Source: Solobacterium sp. (GTDB lineage: Bacteria; Bacillota_I; Bacilli_A; Erysipelotrichales; Erysipelotrichaceae). Taken from it: a stretch of 25,227 nt of DNA. A program made the position numbers and the translations under genes. Location: NCBI GenBank assembly GCA_017543025.1, contig JAFYGX010000160.1:1-25227 (forward strand), in the 5' to 3' direction. Under the pieces are notes generated by a model. The model made no database searches. It had not been told where the DNA came from and saw nothing but the letters and a program-made list of their open reading frames with translations. Below are positions 6,410 through 14,725 of this stretch, piece by piece. Position 1 is the first letter of the stretch, and each line of letters opens with the position of its first letter.

Positions 6410-7558
6410 ATGGAAAAAATACTGGTAGGGCTCTCCGGCGGCGTGGATTCCGCAGTCGCTGCATATCTTCTCAAAGAGCAGGGTTATGATGTTACCTGCG
6501 CGTTCATGCGCAACTGGGATTCATTGACAAATGATGATATCCGCGGAAATCCGACGCTTGATGAAGGACAGTGCACACAGGAAAAAGACTGGCAGGATGC
6601 CCAGTCTGTTGCGGATACGCTTTCGCTTCCTCTTCTTAGAATCGATTTTATTGAAGAATACTGGACAGATGTATTTGAAACTTTTCTGAATACCTACCGC
6701 AGGGGAATGACACCAAACCCGGATATTCTGTGCAACCGGTATATCAAATTCGACCGGTTTCTGAAATTTGCCAGAGCGAACGGATTTGATGTACTGGCAA
6801 CCGGGCACTATGCAAAAACCGGTTTCTATCATGGAAAACCATCCATAATGAAAGCAAACGACCGTTCCAAGGATCAGTCTTATTTTCTTGCGGAGATTGA
6901 GCGCAGCTGTATTGATTCGATCCGTTTTCCGCTGGCTGAGATTGAAAAGACGGAAGTACGTGCAATTGCTCAGAAACTGAATCTTTCCATCGCAAGGAAA
7001 AAGGACAGTACCGGTATCTGTTTCATCGGTGAACGGAAATTCCGCGAGTTTCTCTCCAATTATCTTCCGATGAAGCCGGGCCGGATTATCGATATTCACG
7101 GCAATACGGTCGGAGAACATTCCGGCGTCCTGTATTATACGATCGGTCAGCGCAAGGGGCTGAACATCGGCGGAACCGGGCCATATTATGTGATCGGCAA
7201 AGATGTTGCGAAAAATGAACTGTATGTTGCGCAGACAAAAGATGAATCCTGGCTGTACAGCACTTCCTGTATCGTCAGTGATGTGAATCTTCTTGCGGAT
7301 TTTGATGCGCCGAAAAAAGCAGGTGTCAAATTCCGTTATCGGCAGACGGATCAGGATGCGGAAATTGACTGGATCAGTCCGACAGTACTTCGCGTCACCT
7401 ATCCTCAGACCGTGCGTTCAGTGACGCCGGGGCAGGAAGCGGTTTTTTATGACGGAGATACAATGCTCGGGGGCGGAACGATCACCTCTGTCTATCAGGG
7501 TGAAACAGATATTGCGGAAAAGATTCGCGCTGCAGTAGGAGAACATCATGACGGATGA
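6410..7558 (+). CDS. mnmA: tRNA-specific 2-thiouridylase MnmA
   Basis: Installs the 2-thio group on wobble uridine 34 of tRNA-Lys, -Glu and -Gln, using ATP and sulfur relayed from a cysteine desulfurase. It has 382 residues. The PP-loop GLSGGVDSAVA is at the N terminus. The catalytic pair is C108 (NPDILCNRYIKF) and C204 (STGICFIGER), matching the E. coli spacing. C-terminal motifs YYTIGQRKGLNIGG and RYRQTD are present. I start at ATG 6410 because the protein then begins MEKILVGLSGG; an in-frame ATG at 6401 lies inside the -10 hexamer. No Shine-Dalgarno is visible, so the mRNA may be leaderless. Its 3' end overlaps recD2 by 11 nt, a common Firmicute pairing. Confidence 0.96.
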   Translation: MEKILVGLSGGVDSAVAAYLLKEQGYDVTCAFMRNWDSLTNDDIRGNPTLDEGQCTQEKDWQDAQSVADTLSLPLLRIDFIEEYWTDVFETFLNTYRRGMTPNPDILCNRYIKFDRFLKFARANGFDVLATGHYAKTGFYHGKPSIMKANDRSKDQSYFLAEIERSCIDSIRFPLAEIEKTEVRAIAQKLNLSIARKKDSTGICFIGERKFREFLSNYLPMKPGRIIDIHGNTVGEHSGVLYYTIGQRKGLNIGGTGPYYVIGKDVAKNELYVAQTKDESWLYSTSCIVSDVNLLADFDAPKKAGVKFRYRQTDQDAEIDWISPTVLRVTYPQTVRSVTPGQEAVFYDGDTMLGGGTITSVYQGETDIAEKIRAAVGEHHDG

Positions 7559-9725
7559 GATCATTCTGGTCGGAAAGCCGGAATATATTCTGTTCCGCAA
7601 TGACAGTACATTTTATACCGTGATGAAATTCCGGATTGAAGATGAGAGGGAAAAACTGATTATTGCAACGGGAATCCTGCCGGATCGGCCGGCGATTGAT
7701 TTTCTCTACCGGATATACGGGAATTATGTTGAGCATCCGAAGTACGGAATGCAGTTTAAAATCGAGATGATCGAACGGCCGCTGCCGAATGAGGCGGATT
7801 CAGCGATCCGCTATCTATGCGGAGTTCAGTTTCCGGGCATCGGAAAAAAGACCGCTCAGAAAATCGTTTCCTTGCTTGGCGATGACTGTCTGAATCAGAT
7901 CAGGGAAGACCCTTCCGTCCTGTATACGATACCAGGTCTTTCAGAAGATAAAATTGAAATTATTCGGCAGGGAATTCAGAAAGAAGATGAAGGCATGGGA
8001 GAACTCGTGCGTTTTCTGAATGTTCAGGGAGTAGGAATGCGGAATCTGGTCCTGCTGAACCGCGTCTATGGTGCGAGTGCTCTGCAGAAGCTGAAGGAAG
8101 ATCCGTACCGGGTAATTGAAGAATGTGACGGATTCGGCTTTCGAACAGCAGATCGGATTGCAATGACACTTGGGTTTGAACCGGATGATGAACGTCGGCT
8201 TACGGCAATGATGAGCACTGTATGCATGAATCTATGTGTTTCTTCCGGCGATTCCTATTGTCTGAAGGAAGAACTGTTTGCCCGTTTCCGGAAAGAAGCA
8301 GGTCAGGATGACTGCGATCCCGATATATATCTTTCCCGGGCAGCTGAAAAGAAACAGCTCGTCATAGAAGAGAACCGGATCTATCCGGTTTCCCAGTATG
8401 AAAGCGAGCAGACGATCGCTTCGTTTCTGAAGGGGTTTCCCTATGTTCCGATCGATCGATATGAACCTGATGATCTTGAGAAGGAGCTGGAACTGCTGCA
8501 GAAGAAGATGGGAATGGTCTATGACCCATGCCAGACGGATGCGATCCGGAAGTTTTTTGAATCTCCGTTCATGATTCTTACAGGCGGTCCCGGGACCGGA
8601 AAGACAACAGTTGTCAAAGCGTTTGTAACACTGTTTCGGACACTTTATCCCGGTTCAACCGTACTTACCGCTGCCCCGACCGGAAGAGCCGCAAAACGGC
8701 TTGCAGAGCTTACAGACAGTGAATCGATGACGATTCATTCCATGCTGAAATGGGATCTTGAAACCAATTCGTTCGGAGTTACGGAAAACGAACCGCTCAG
8801 TGCAGATCTTCTGATAATCGATGAGTTTTCCATGGTTGATGACTGGCTGTTTGCCAATCTTCTGAAAGCTTCGTACCATATCCGTCGTATCTGTGTCATC
8901 GGAGATGAAGATCAGCTTCCCAGTGTTTCACCGGGAAGCGTTCTGCGTGACCTCATTGCCTGTGAACAGTTTCCTCTGGTGAGACTGGACCATATTCACC
9001 GGCAGAAACAGGGGAGCGATGTGATTTCTCTTGCCCATCAGATTGCCCGGCGGGACGTTGATTTTTCAGCCCTGCAGAATGATGTGAGGTTTTTTGACTG
9101 CCCGCTGGAAGAGATTCGGAGAATGATTCTGCAGATTGTCGATAACGCGCTGGAAAAAGGGTATTCCATGAATGACGTGCAGGTCATCAGTCCAACATAT
9201 AAGACAGCGGCAGGGATTGATGTTCTGAATAATGCGCTGCAGGAGTGTTTCAATCCGCCGGAAAAAGGAAAGCGTGAAATCCGGGTGGGTTATATGGTGT
9301 TCCGGGTGGGTGATAAGATACTTCAGCTGAAAAACCAGCCCGATGACGATGTATACAACGGGGATATCGGAATTCTTGAATCGATTGAAGAAGCTTCTGA
9401 AACCGAAAATCATCAGGCAGTTGTGACTGTCCGGTTTGAAGATATTTATGTTGATTATTCCGGTGATACACTGAACAATATCTCGCTTGCATACTGCATT
9501 TCTGTGCATAAGAGTCAGGGCAGCGAATACCCGATTGTTGTCATGCCGGTATCCCGTGCATTTTCCTTCATGCTGCAGAGAAAACTTCTGTATACTGGCT
9601 GTACCAGAGCACGACAGTCACTCGTTCTGCTGGGCGATCGGGAAGCATTCATGAATGGAATCTCCGCGGAAGAACGGCATGTCAGAAGAACAACACTGAA
9701 AGAGCGGATCTGTAACGAAGGGTAG
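7548..9725 (+). CDS. recD2: RecD2 (YrrC-type) ATP-dependent DNA helicase
   Basis: A 5'-3' superfamily 1B helicase found in bacteria as a RecBC-independent repair enzyme. It has 725 residues. The N-terminal OB-like region and tandem helix-hairpin-helix motifs (GVQFPGIGKKTAQKI) define RecD2 rather than RecD. The helicase core has Walker A GGPGTGKTT (346-354), Walker B LLIIDEFSMVDD (D425-E426), GDEDQLPSVSPG, LDHIHRQ, and near the C terminus SLAYCISVHKSQGSEYP and LLYTGCTRARQ. AGGAGA precedes the ATG, which lies inside the end of mnmA, so the two are coupled. No terminator follows, only a 71-nt gap with a promoter. Confidence 0.96.
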   Translation: MTDEIILVGKPEYILFRNDSTFYTVMKFRIEDEREKLIIATGILPDRPAIDFLYRIYGNYVEHPKYGMQFKIEMIERPLPNEADSAIRYLCGVQFPGIGKKTAQKIVSLLGDDCLNQIREDPSVLYTIPGLSEDKIEIIRQGIQKEDEGMGELVRFLNVQGVGMRNLVLLNRVYGASALQKLKEDPYRVIEECDGFGFRTADRIAMTLGFEPDDERRLTAMMSTVCMNLCVSSGDSYCLKEELFARFRKEAGQDDCDPDIYLSRAAEKKQLVIEENRIYPVSQYESEQTIASFLKGFPYVPIDRYEPDDLEKELELLQKKMGMVYDPCQTDAIRKFFESPFMILTGGPGTGKTTVVKAFVTLFRTLYPGSTVLTAAPTGRAAKRLAELTDSESMTIHSMLKWDLETNSFGVTENEPLSADLLIIDEFSMVDDWLFANLLKASYHIRRICVIGDEDQLPSVSPGSVLRDLIACEQFPLVRLDHIHRQKQGSDVISLAHQIARRDVDFSALQNDVRFFDCPLEEIRRMILQIVDNALEKGYSMNDVQVISPTYKTAAGIDVLNNALQECFNPPEKGKREIRVGYMVFRVGDKILQLKNQPDDDVYNGDIGILESIEEASETENHQAVVTVRFEDIYVDYSGDTLNNISLAYCISVHKSQGSEYPIVVMPVSRAFSFMLQRKLLYTGCTRARQSLVLLGDREAFMNGISAEERHVRRTTLKERICNEG

Positions 9726-9761
9726 ATCCAGAAAAACGCCGGCAATGCTCTGTTTTCCATC

Positions 9762-9790
9762 TTTCTGCAGCTGGCATAGTGTGATATGTT
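9762..9790 (+). promoter_or_regulatory. Extended -10 promoter abutting the gene at 9797
   Basis: TGATATGTT at 9782-9790 is an extended -10 (TGnTATGTT). The -35 position 17 bp away is poor (TTTCTG, 9762-9767). Only six bases separate the -10 from the GTG start codon, so transcription would begin at the start codon. Confidence 0.45.
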
Positions 9791-9796
9791 TTTTCT

Positions 9797-11437
9797 GTGA
9801 ACGATAAACGGATCAAAGACATATATTGCTCGAACTGCGGTGCACCCGCAGCGTTTGATATTGTCCGGCAGGAATATCACTGCAATAACTGCGGAAGCGC
9901 ACTTGCAGTGGATGATGCAATCCGTCAGAAGCAGGGGTATCGAAGTCTTCGTCAGGCTCATCTTAAAAATGAACAGAGACAGTATCGTCTCTTTCATTCT
10001 GTCTGCGGCGGCTGCGGAGCACAGGTTGTTTTTGGAGAGAAAGAGGCACTCGCTTCATGTCCCTATTGCGGCAGAGCAATGGTGCGCACTGATTACCTTG
10101 CAGAACAGGAGTTTCCAGAAAGCGTCATTCCGTTTGTGATTACCGGAAAAGAGGCTGCCGCTGCACTGGAAAGCTGGTGCAGAAAGAATCGGTCAACGAA
10201 GGAAGCGAAACTGCTTTCAAAGCTGACAGACAGGCTGAACGGCTGTTATCTTCCATACGAACTGATCCAGGGTCCTGTTCATATGAAAGCATGCCGGATG
10301 GATGGATTTCGGAGCTATCAGTGCGAAGGCGATGTGATCGCAGAATTTGTCAACCGGTCCTCTCATCTAGATAATCTGCTGCTGGATGGAATGGAGCCGT
10401 TTGATGTAGATCAGATGACGGAGTTTGAATTCGGTTATATTGCCGGTCATCATGTGAGAATCAATGATCTGAATGAAGGCGAACTGATAAAGCGGATTGA
10501 ACGGGAAACCGGGCGATCTTACAAGCCGTTTATCTGTAAAGTACTGGAAACAGATGCAGCAGAGATTGACTCTGATGTCAGCTCTCTGATCCGGCTTCCG
10601 GTGCTGCTTCCGGTTTACTATATCTGCGAAGGAGAGCTGATGGCTGCGGTCAACGGACAGACCGGAAAAGTCAGCGTGAGGTCGCTGAAGGACTCTCATT
10701 ATTATTTTCTGCCATGGTGGCTGAATGCGATTCTTTCAACAACTGCAGTGACCGGTATTCTGCTTCTGGTTTTCCGGCTGTTCGGAATGGATTTCAATAT
10801 GAGCATGATGCTGTGCGGAATACTTGCGTTGTTTTTCATTATCGTCTTTCTGTGCATGTTTTCAGATGAAGTGCATAACAGGTTTGCTGTTGTTTCCGGA
10901 AAGAAAATCTTCACTTCGGGGGAAACTGTATTTACAAGAAAATTCGGTGAGCTGGTTCCGAGCGAAACAATTCTGAAGCGAAAAATCCGAGAGCCGGTAT
11001 TCTTTGAAACACTGGACGGAGTTCGGCAGCCGGTTGTCCTGAAATTTGTGACGCCGGTGCGTATACTCCGACTCATAGTCGGTTCTGTCATTGTTCTGTT
11101 TCTTCCGGTGATTGTCGCACTCTTTCTGAACGGATTTGATTTCGCCCGTCTGGACCTTGCCGGTTCTGCCGTATGGTTCTGTATTGTTGTTCCCTTATAT
11201 CCGGTAGTTCTTCTGAAATACGGGATTGTGGAGCTGCACGATAACCCCTGGATCTATAAGATCTCTGAAAACGGGAAGCTGAAGCGGTGGAAGAAAAAAG
11301 CTGATCCGGATGAGGTAAAAGAGATTGCGAAGATGGTTCTGAAGGCACTTTTTATTCCGCCCGTCTCCCTGGCGGTATGGTTTGGAATTTTCGCCTTCAT
11401 TACAATGTGCTGGCTCACGGCGTTCGGAATGTCCTGA
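9797..11437 (+). CDS. Zinc-ribbon membrane protein of unknown function
   Basis: I do not recognise a function for this 546-residue protein. Two zinc ribbons open it: C11-x2-C14 with C29-x2-C32, and C70-x2-C73 with C88-x2-C91. A soluble domain of about 200 residues follows (ELIQGPVHM, FEFGYIAGHHV), and then five predicted membrane segments at about 309-330, 334-354, 425-447, 458-475 and 518-545; a basic-acidic linker precedes the last. Similar architectures are annotated only as TFIIB-type zinc-ribbon or hypothetical membrane proteins. The GTG start is preferred because later starts would cut the first zinc ribbon. No Shine-Dalgarno is present and a -10 lies six bases upstream, predicting a leaderless mRNA. 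A terminator follows. Confidence 0.8.
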   Translation: MNDKRIKDIYCSNCGAPAAFDIVRQEYHCNNCGSALAVDDAIRQKQGYRSLRQAHLKNEQRQYRLFHSVCGGCGAQVVFGEKEALASCPYCGRAMVRTDYLAEQEFPESVIPFVITGKEAAAALESWCRKNRSTKEAKLLSKLTDRLNGCYLPYELIQGPVHMKACRMDGFRSYQCEGDVIAEFVNRSSHLDNLLLDGMEPFDVDQMTEFEFGYIAGHHVRINDLNEGELIKRIERETGRSYKPFICKVLETDAAEIDSDVSSLIRLPVLLPVYYICEGELMAAVNGQTGKVSVRSLKDSHYYFLPWWLNAILSTTAVTGILLLVFRLFGMDFNMSMMLCGILALFFIIVFLCMFSDEVHNRFAVVSGKKIFTSGETVFTRKFGELVPSETILKRKIREPVFFETLDGVRQPVVLKFVTPVRILRLIVGSVIVLFLPVIVALFLNGFDFARLDLAGSAVWFCIVVPLYPVVLLKYGIVELHDNPWIYKISENGKLKRWKKKADPDEVKEIAKMVLKALFIPPVSLAVWFGIFAFITMCWLTAFGMS

Positions 11438-11456
11438 CAATAATGTGCAAATAATA

Positions 11457-11480
11457 AAAAATACGCCTCAGCGTATTTTT
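11457..11480. terminator. Bidirectional terminator between convergent genes
   Basis: AAAAATACGC (11457-11466) and GCGTATTTTT (11471-11480) form a 10-bp stem around a CTCA loop, with A and T runs on either side. It can end the plus-strand zinc-ribbon gene and the minus-strand ABC operon. Confidence 0.88.
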
Positions 11481-12285
11481 ATTTGGAAAGAAGTGCCTGG
11501 TCATTTGCGAATTCTTCACCGCTTGCGGCTTCGAATTTTTTCATGAGGTCTTCAACTGTAAGATTTTTCTTTTCTTCGCCGCGGACATCGAGCAGAATCT
11601 TTCCTTCATCCATCATGATCAGGCGGTTTCCGATGTGAATCGCATCCCGCATGTTATGGGTAACCATCATGGTAGTCAGATGGTTTTCCTCGACGATTTC
11701 CTGGGTGAGATCGAGCACGAGTTTAGCGGTTTTCGGATCCAGTGCAGCCGTATGTTCATCAAGCAGGAGAATCTTAGGCCGCTGCAGGCTGGCCATCAGG
11801 AGAGTCAGCGCCTGACGCTGTCCGCCGGAAAGCAGACCGACTTTTGAAGTCATGCGGTCTTCCAGCCCGAGTCCGAGTGTTTTCAGCTTCTCACGGAACA
11901 TTTCCCGCTCAGATTTCTTGACATTCCAGCGAAGTCCTCTCGGTTTGCCTCGTTTGGAAGCAAGTGCGAGATTTTCTTCAATCTGCATATCGGCAGCTGT
12001 GCCGGTCATCGGGTCCTGGAATACACGTCCGATGAGATATGCACGTCTGAAATCCGGAAGCCCGGTAACATCGGTACCGTCAATAAAGATCGATCCTTCG
12101 TCAACCGGCCATACACCGGCAACCGCATTGAGCATTGTGCTCTTGCCGGCGCCGTTTCCGCCGATTACCGTAACGAAATCATTTTCTTCAAGTTCAAGGT
12201 TGATGTGATTCAGCGCAACCTTTTCATTGATCGTCCCCGGATTGAACGTCTTGGAGACATTGGCAAGTTTCAGCATTGCAGTCAT
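11479..12285 (-). CDS. ABC transporter ATP-binding protein (TrpZ-like)
   Basis: The ATPase of a three-gene importer, 268 residues. Walker A GGNGAGKST (42-50), Q-loop Q90, signature LSGGQ (152-156), Walker B ILLLDEH (D176, E177) and the switch His in MVTHNMRD are all present. The protein family accompanies PF04392-type binding proteins and LivH-like permeases, such as the TrpXYZ tryptophan importers of streptococci. The start ATG at 12285 overlaps the permease stop as TGATG and has GGAGG 7 nt upstream, so it is translationally coupled and last in the operon. Substrate is not determinable from this subunit. Confidence 0.93.
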   Translation of the reverse strand: MTAMLKLANVSKTFNPGTINEKVALNHINLELEENDFVTVIGGNGAGKSTMLNAVAGVWPVDEGSIFIDGTDVTGLPDFRRAYLIGRVFQDPMTGTAADMQIEENLALASKRGKPRGLRWNVKKSEREMFREKLKTLGLGLEDRMTSKVGLLSGGQRQALTLLMASLQRPKILLLDEHTAALDPKTAKLVLDLTQEIVEENHLTTMMVTHNMRDAIHIGNRLIMMDEGKILLDVRGEEKKNLTVEDLMKKFEAASGEEFANDQALLSK

Positions 12286-13229
12286 CAGGCACCCTCCCTG
12301 GAATTCTTTACCGAACGTTTACCGGCACGGCTGAAGGAGTTTCTCATCTTTGCCTGAATATTCGGGACAGAGAGGAAAATCGCAACTACAACAGCCGTCA
12401 GAAGTTTGAGATAGTTCGAATCAAGCTTGAGCCAGAGCACAACAACGATAACGAGATAATAGATAATTCCGCCGATTGTTACAAATACCAGACGGAGCGC
12501 AAAATTCATCCGTTTGCCTACAATTGCATTGCCGACGACTTCACCGATAATGACAGCCGCAAGACCGATCACGATCGCGCCGCGGCCCATGTTGATGTCT
12601 GCGAAACCCTGGTACTGGGAAAGCAGTCCGCCTGACATTGCCACAAATGCATTGGAGAGGGCGAGGCCCATCACTTTCATACTGCTGATATTGATTCCCT
12701 GGGCTTTCGCCATCTCAGGATTACAACCGGTTGCGCGCATTGCGCTTCCATGTTCGGTTCCGAAATACCAGTACAGCACAGCAATTGCAATCAAAATCAG
12801 AATGATGCCGGTAATGATCGAAGCGTTTATATGACGGCTTGTGACAAACAGCTTGTATTTATCAACCGGAAGACCTTTGTTTGCGGACATGCCCATGATG
12901 GCAAGATTAATGGAATACAAGGCAAACTGGGTCAGAATTCCCGAAAGAATTGCGGGAATATCGAACACGGTATGCAGAAGACCCGTCACAGTACCGGCAG
13001 CGATTCCGGCGCATGCGGCCGCAAGGATGGCAAGAAGCGGATTGACGCCGGACAGAATGAGCATGACGGTAACCGCACCGCCGGTCGTAAAGGATCCGTC
13101 CACAGTAAGATCGGCGATATCAAGCAGACGGAAGGTGATGTATACCCCCAGCGCCATGAATCCCCAGATCAGTCCCTGTGCAATTCCGCCGGGCATTGCG
13201 CCAAGCAGATTGCCAAAATTCAGATTCAT
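12285..13229 (-). CDS. ABC transporter permease (TrpY-like, BPD_transp_2 family)
   Basis: An integral membrane permease of 314 residues with about eight to nine hydrophobic segments (for example GLIWGFMALGVYITFRLL, PLLAILAAACAGIAAG, ASIITGIILILIAIAVLYW). It carries the family segments 'DLTVDGSFTTGGA' and 'RATGCNPEMAKAQGI', the latter a cytoplasmic loop likely to contact the ATPase. The start ATG 13229 has GGGGGT upstream; an in-frame start eight codons earlier lacks a site. It lies 85 nt downstream of the binding-protein gene, with a strong hairpin in the gap, and overlaps the ATPase gene by one base. Confidence 0.93.
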   Translation of the reverse strand: MNLNFGNLLGAMPGGIAQGLIWGFMALGVYITFRLLDIADLTVDGSFTTGGAVTVMLILSGVNPLLAILAAACAGIAAGTVTGLLHTVFDIPAILSGILTQFALYSINLAIMGMSANKGLPVDKYKLFVTSRHINASIITGIILILIAIAVLYWYFGTEHGSAMRATGCNPEMAKAQGINISSMKVMGLALSNAFVAMSGGLLSQYQGFADINMGRGAIVIGLAAVIIGEVVGNAIVGKRMNFALRLVFVTIGGIIYYLVIVVVLWLKLDSNYLKLLTAVVVAIFLSVPNIQAKMRNSFSRAGKRSVKNSREGA

Positions 13230-13260
13230 AGATTTACCCCCAGAAAATAGCAATACTCAG

Positions 13261-13290
13261 TATAACAAAATACGGGGCAACGCCCCGTAT
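13261..13290 (-). terminator. Intra-operon hairpin / partial terminator
   Basis: ATACGGGGC (13270-13278) pairs with GCCCCGTAT (13282-13290): nine perfect pairs around a three-base loop. Read on the minus strand it is followed by TTTTGTTATA. It sits between the binding-protein and permease genes, so it likely acts as a leaky terminator or 3'-end stabiliser. That would make the lipoprotein more abundant than the membrane subunits. Confidence 0.75.
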
Positions 13291-13314
13291 TAATTCAGAA
13301 ACAGCAGAACGGGA

Positions 13315-14349
13315 TCAGCTGCGCGGTGCAGCTTCATAGTCATCCGGAACTTTGATTCCGAGCTTTTCGCAGCGCTCAGCATCATATTTCTTAACCGGAT
13401 TCTGGTAATATTCAATCGGCATTTCGCTGACGTTTGCGTCTCCTCTGAGGATTTTTGCGGCCATGGCACCGGTTGTTTTTCCGAGTTCATAGTAGTCAAT
13501 GGAAAGGGTTGCGATACCGCATCCGCTCATGATTCCTTCTTCACCACAGATGATCGGAACGCCTGCTTCCGAGGCGACCGCATCGATCAGACCGGTATTG
13601 GAAGCGGCAGTATTGTCGGTCGGGATATAGAGTGCATCATTTTCTGAAACAGCATTCTGTGTAACTGCCTGAACGTCATTGGAATCAGTGAAGGTATAAA
13701 CATTTACGGACTTTCCCTTGGCTTCAAGATTTTCTTTTACTACTTCTGCCTGATATTTGGAGTTCGCTTCCGCAGAGCAGTAGATGATACCGATCTTTGC
13801 GGCATCCGGAATCAGTTCATCAAACATCGCAGCCTGCTGATCCAGTGGAGCGAGATCGCTTGTGCCGGAAACGTTGGTTCCGACTGTTCCGTTGAAGTCA
13901 TCGATGGAAAGTGCAGTGCCGTATTCTGTAATTGCTGTTCCGAGAACCGGAATCACAGCTGTGCCATTGGCCGCAGCCTGAAGTGCCGGAGTTGCAATCG
14001 CAAGCATCAGGTCTACTTTTTCTGTGACAAATCCGGAAACGATGGAAGAACAGGTGGCACTGTCGCCGGCCGCATTCTGATAATCAAATTTCACTTTGTC
14101 TTCGCCGAGTTCTTCGACCAGTGCATCCTGGAAGCCTTTTGCGGATGCATCAAGCGCAACATGCTGTACAAGCTGTACAATACCTACTGTATAGGAATCC
14201 GCAGCAGATTCTGCCGGAGCAGCGGAAGCTTCAGCGGTTGCGGAAGCTGTGCCGGAGTCTGCAGGTGTACCTGCGCTGGTGTCCGTACCGCAAGCGGCTG
14301 CACCGATTGCGAGAATTGCAGTGAGCAGCAGTTTTGTAAATTTTTTCAT
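13315..14349 (-). CDS. ABC transporter substrate-binding lipoprotein (TrpX-like, PF04392)
   Basis: The extracytoplasmic binding protein of the importer, 344 residues. The signal peptide MKKFTKLLLTAILAIGAAAC ends in a lipobox with lipidation at C20. A 30-residue low-complexity linker rich in Thr, Ser, Ala and Pro follows, then a two-lobed domain starting YTVGIVQLVQHVALD with 'LAIATPALQAAANGT', 'IPVLGTAITEYG' and 'ALYIPTDNTAASN'. This family includes tryptophan and tyrosine binders, but the substrate here is not proven and no amino-acid T-box precedes the gene. The start ATG 14349 gives the signal peptide directly; a GGGGGA site lies 12 nt upstream, a little far. An in-frame ATG 19 codons earlier is unlikely. 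Confidence 0.92.
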   Translation of the reverse strand: MKKFTKLLLTAILAIGAAACGTDTSAGTPADSGTASATAEASAAPAESAADSYTVGIVQLVQHVALDASAKGFQDALVEELGEDKVKFDYQNAAGDSATCSSIVSGFVTEKVDLMLAIATPALQAAANGTAVIPVLGTAITEYGTALSIDDFNGTVGTNVSGTSDLAPLDQQAAMFDELIPDAAKIGIIYCSAEANSKYQAEVVKENLEAKGKSVNVYTFTDSNDVQAVTQNAVSENDALYIPTDNTAASNTGLIDAVASEAGVPIICGEEGIMSGCGIATLSIDYYELGKTTGAMAAKILRGDANVSEMPIEYYQNPVKKYDAERCEKLGIKVPDDYEAAPRS

Positions 14350-14389
14350 AGTATTTTCATTCCCCCTGAAAGTGTTTACAACAACATGG

Positions 14390-14418
14390 ATTTTATTACA
14401 TTTCATTCAGTACGTCAA
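14390..14418 (-). promoter_or_regulatory. Promoter of the ABC importer operon
   Basis: On the minus strand: TTGACG (14418-14413), a 17-bp spacer and TAAAAT (14395-14390), a near-consensus promoter. Transcription would begin near 14383, leaving a leader of about 34 nt. That is too short for a T-box or other riboswitch. Confidence 0.8.
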
Positions 14419-14455
14419 TCGCTTCCGCCATGTTGGTGGAAAAAACAATCACTGC

Positions 14456-14484
14456 TTTCATTCCCTTATAAATCCTGCTATGAT
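14456..14484 (+). promoter_or_regulatory. Promoter of the alaS T-box transcript
   Basis: An extended -10, TGCTATGAT (14476-14484), with a weak -35 (TTTCAT) at 17 bp. The predicted transcription start is near 14491, just before T-box stem I. It is divergent from the ABC importer promoter, about 40 bp away. Confidence 0.6.
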
Positions 14485-14490
14485 AAACAG

Positions 14491-14711
14491 CGAACTCAGT
14501 GATGAAGGAAAGTAGTATTCTGGTGTTCCGGCAAAGAGAAGAGACGTCAGGTGAAAGTCTTAACGGTCAGAGAATGCGAAGCTGCTTCGGAGAGCGCCCA
14601 ATCCGCGCCGTATGCCGGCGTTAACGGCTTAATTAAGTGCGTATTTCTGAATGAATGCGAAACAGGATGGTACCGCGTGAAAACGTTCCTGCATATTGTG
14701 CAGGTTTTTTT
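14491..14711 (+). promoter_or_regulatory. T-box leader, alanine specific (specifier GCU), with terminator
   Basis: All core T-box parts are seen. In stem I, GAAG/CTTC and GTATTC/GAATGC helices flank the specifier loop, whose 3' strand reads GAA-GCT-G with the Ala codon GCT at 14581-14583 opposite AGTA. A GGTGAAAG motif lies at 14550-14557. The antiterminator is AGGA/TCCT, the bulge TGGTACC (14668-14674), then GCGT-GAAA-ACGT. The TGGT of the bulge pairs with the ACCA end of uncharged tRNA-Ala. The competing terminator is CCTGCA/TGCAGG (14688-14704) with seven T residues. Uncharged tRNA-Ala would therefore turn alaS on. Confidence 0.95.
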
Positions 14712-14725
14712 AATGGAGGTGGAAC

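Noticed and set aside
14350..14450. Amino-acid T-box or TrpR-type operator before the ABC importer
   Set aside because: No T-box core sequence on the minus strand; the imperfect TGTTTACAACA dyad is too short to support an operator.
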